Of a stretch of 6,696 nucleotides of DNA, positions 6,553-6,696 are shown one piece after another. The notes beneath the pieces were generated by a model. The model worked only from the letters and a program-made list of their open reading frames with translations. It was not told the origin of the DNA and searched no databases. The stretch lies in NCBI RefSeq assembly GCF_946479605.1, contig NZ_CAMLGT010000214.1, positions 1 through 6,696 of the forward strand, in the 5' to 3' direction. Source of the DNA: an uncultured Lacibacter sp. (lineage in GTDB: Bacteria; Bacteroidota; Bacteroidia; Chitinophagales; Chitinophagaceae). Position 1 is the first letter of the stretch. Every line of letters starts with the position of its first letter. The translations under genes were made by a program, and so were the position numbers.

Positions 6553-6696
6553 TGGATGTATTACAAGCTATTTTCGGGGAGCAGGCATCATTGGTCAATT
6601 ATCAGTCAGTAACCGGTGGCGATAGTAATGCTGCATGCAAACTGGAATTGAAGAAAGAATTTTTTTTCCTGAAACTGAATGATGCAAAGCGCTTTC
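6552..6696 (+). CDS. Fructosamine kinase family protein, N-terminal fragment
   Basis: Forty-eight codons are visible before the window ends. The protein begins MDVLQAIFGEQASLVNYQSV, then TGGDSNAACKLELKKEFFFLKLNDAKRF. This matches the start of fructosamine/ketosamine-3-kinases: a short helix, a glycine-containing GG(D/S)xN nucleotide loop (T21-G22-G23-D24-S25-N26), a strand, and the xFxLKxN strand whose K41 should be the ATP-binding lysine of the kinase-like fold. In the family, these enzymes phosphorylate sugar adducts on lysines or small amines so the adduct is released, which is a protein or metabolite deglycation repair step in the cytoplasm. The start overlaps the DUF2905 stop by one base, so the two are almost certainly cotranscribed. 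Only the N-terminal lobe is visible. The catalytic loop lies outside, so distant aminoglycoside-phosphotransferase-like relatives cannot be fully excluded. Confidence 0.8.
   Translation, partial: MDVLQAIFGEQASLVNYQSVTGGDSNAACKLELKKEFFFLKLNDAKRF

Noticed and set aside
6660..6667. An eight-T run in the kinase gene as a phase-variation tract.
   Set aside because: It encodes Phe residues at a conserved hydrophobic strand before the ATP-binding lysine. A single run of eight in a housekeeping-type gene is not enough to propose slippage.

Overview
The window reads as ordinary chromosomal DNA from a member of the Bacteroidota, most likely near the Chitinophagaceae. That placement is inference, from the HtpG variant, from family resemblance of the small secreted protein, from TAnnTTTG-type promoter boxes, and from the lack of a convincing Shine-Dalgarno sequence before any start codon. 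I see no phage, IS, CRISPR, tRNA or rRNA sequence, and no convincing undescribed multi-gene system.

Layout: (1) bases 1-265 hold the C-terminal end of a probable outer-membrane beta-barrel protein, closed by a rho-independent terminator at about 289-323. (2) Bases 403-3585 encode a 1060-residue secreted M16 (pitrilysin/insulinase) zinc metallopeptidase, with an intact active site and a C-terminal extension beyond the peptidase halves. (3) Bases 3586-3712 lie between converging genes and hold a perfect 18-bp hairpin that can terminate both, plus a short REP-like palindrome touching the htpG stop codon. (4) htpG (Hsp90) lies on the minus strand, 3713-5602. (5) A divergent intergenic region, 5603-5764, carries a 9-bp inverted repeat overlapping the possible htpG promoter. 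(6) Bases 5765-6241 encode a small secreted protein, tyrosine-rich and then Lys/Gly-rich, of unknown function, followed by a terminator. (7) From 6311 a good -7 box precedes a 75-residue DUF2905 membrane protein, whose stop codon overlaps the start of a fructosamine-kinase-like gene that runs off the window.

The genes do not form one pathway. The M16 peptidase and htpG are each probably monocistronic. Only DUF2905 and the kinase look like one transcript. The envelope is a loose theme (outer-membrane protein, periplasmic peptidase, secreted basic protein, membrane protein). HtpG is a general cytoplasmic chaperone, and the kinase would repair glycated proteins or metabolites. The observations most worth a second look are the C-terminal extension on the peptidase, the nearly leaderless DUF2905-kinase transcript, the inverted repeat at the htpG promoter, and the secreted protein with no acidic residues over its last 107 positions.
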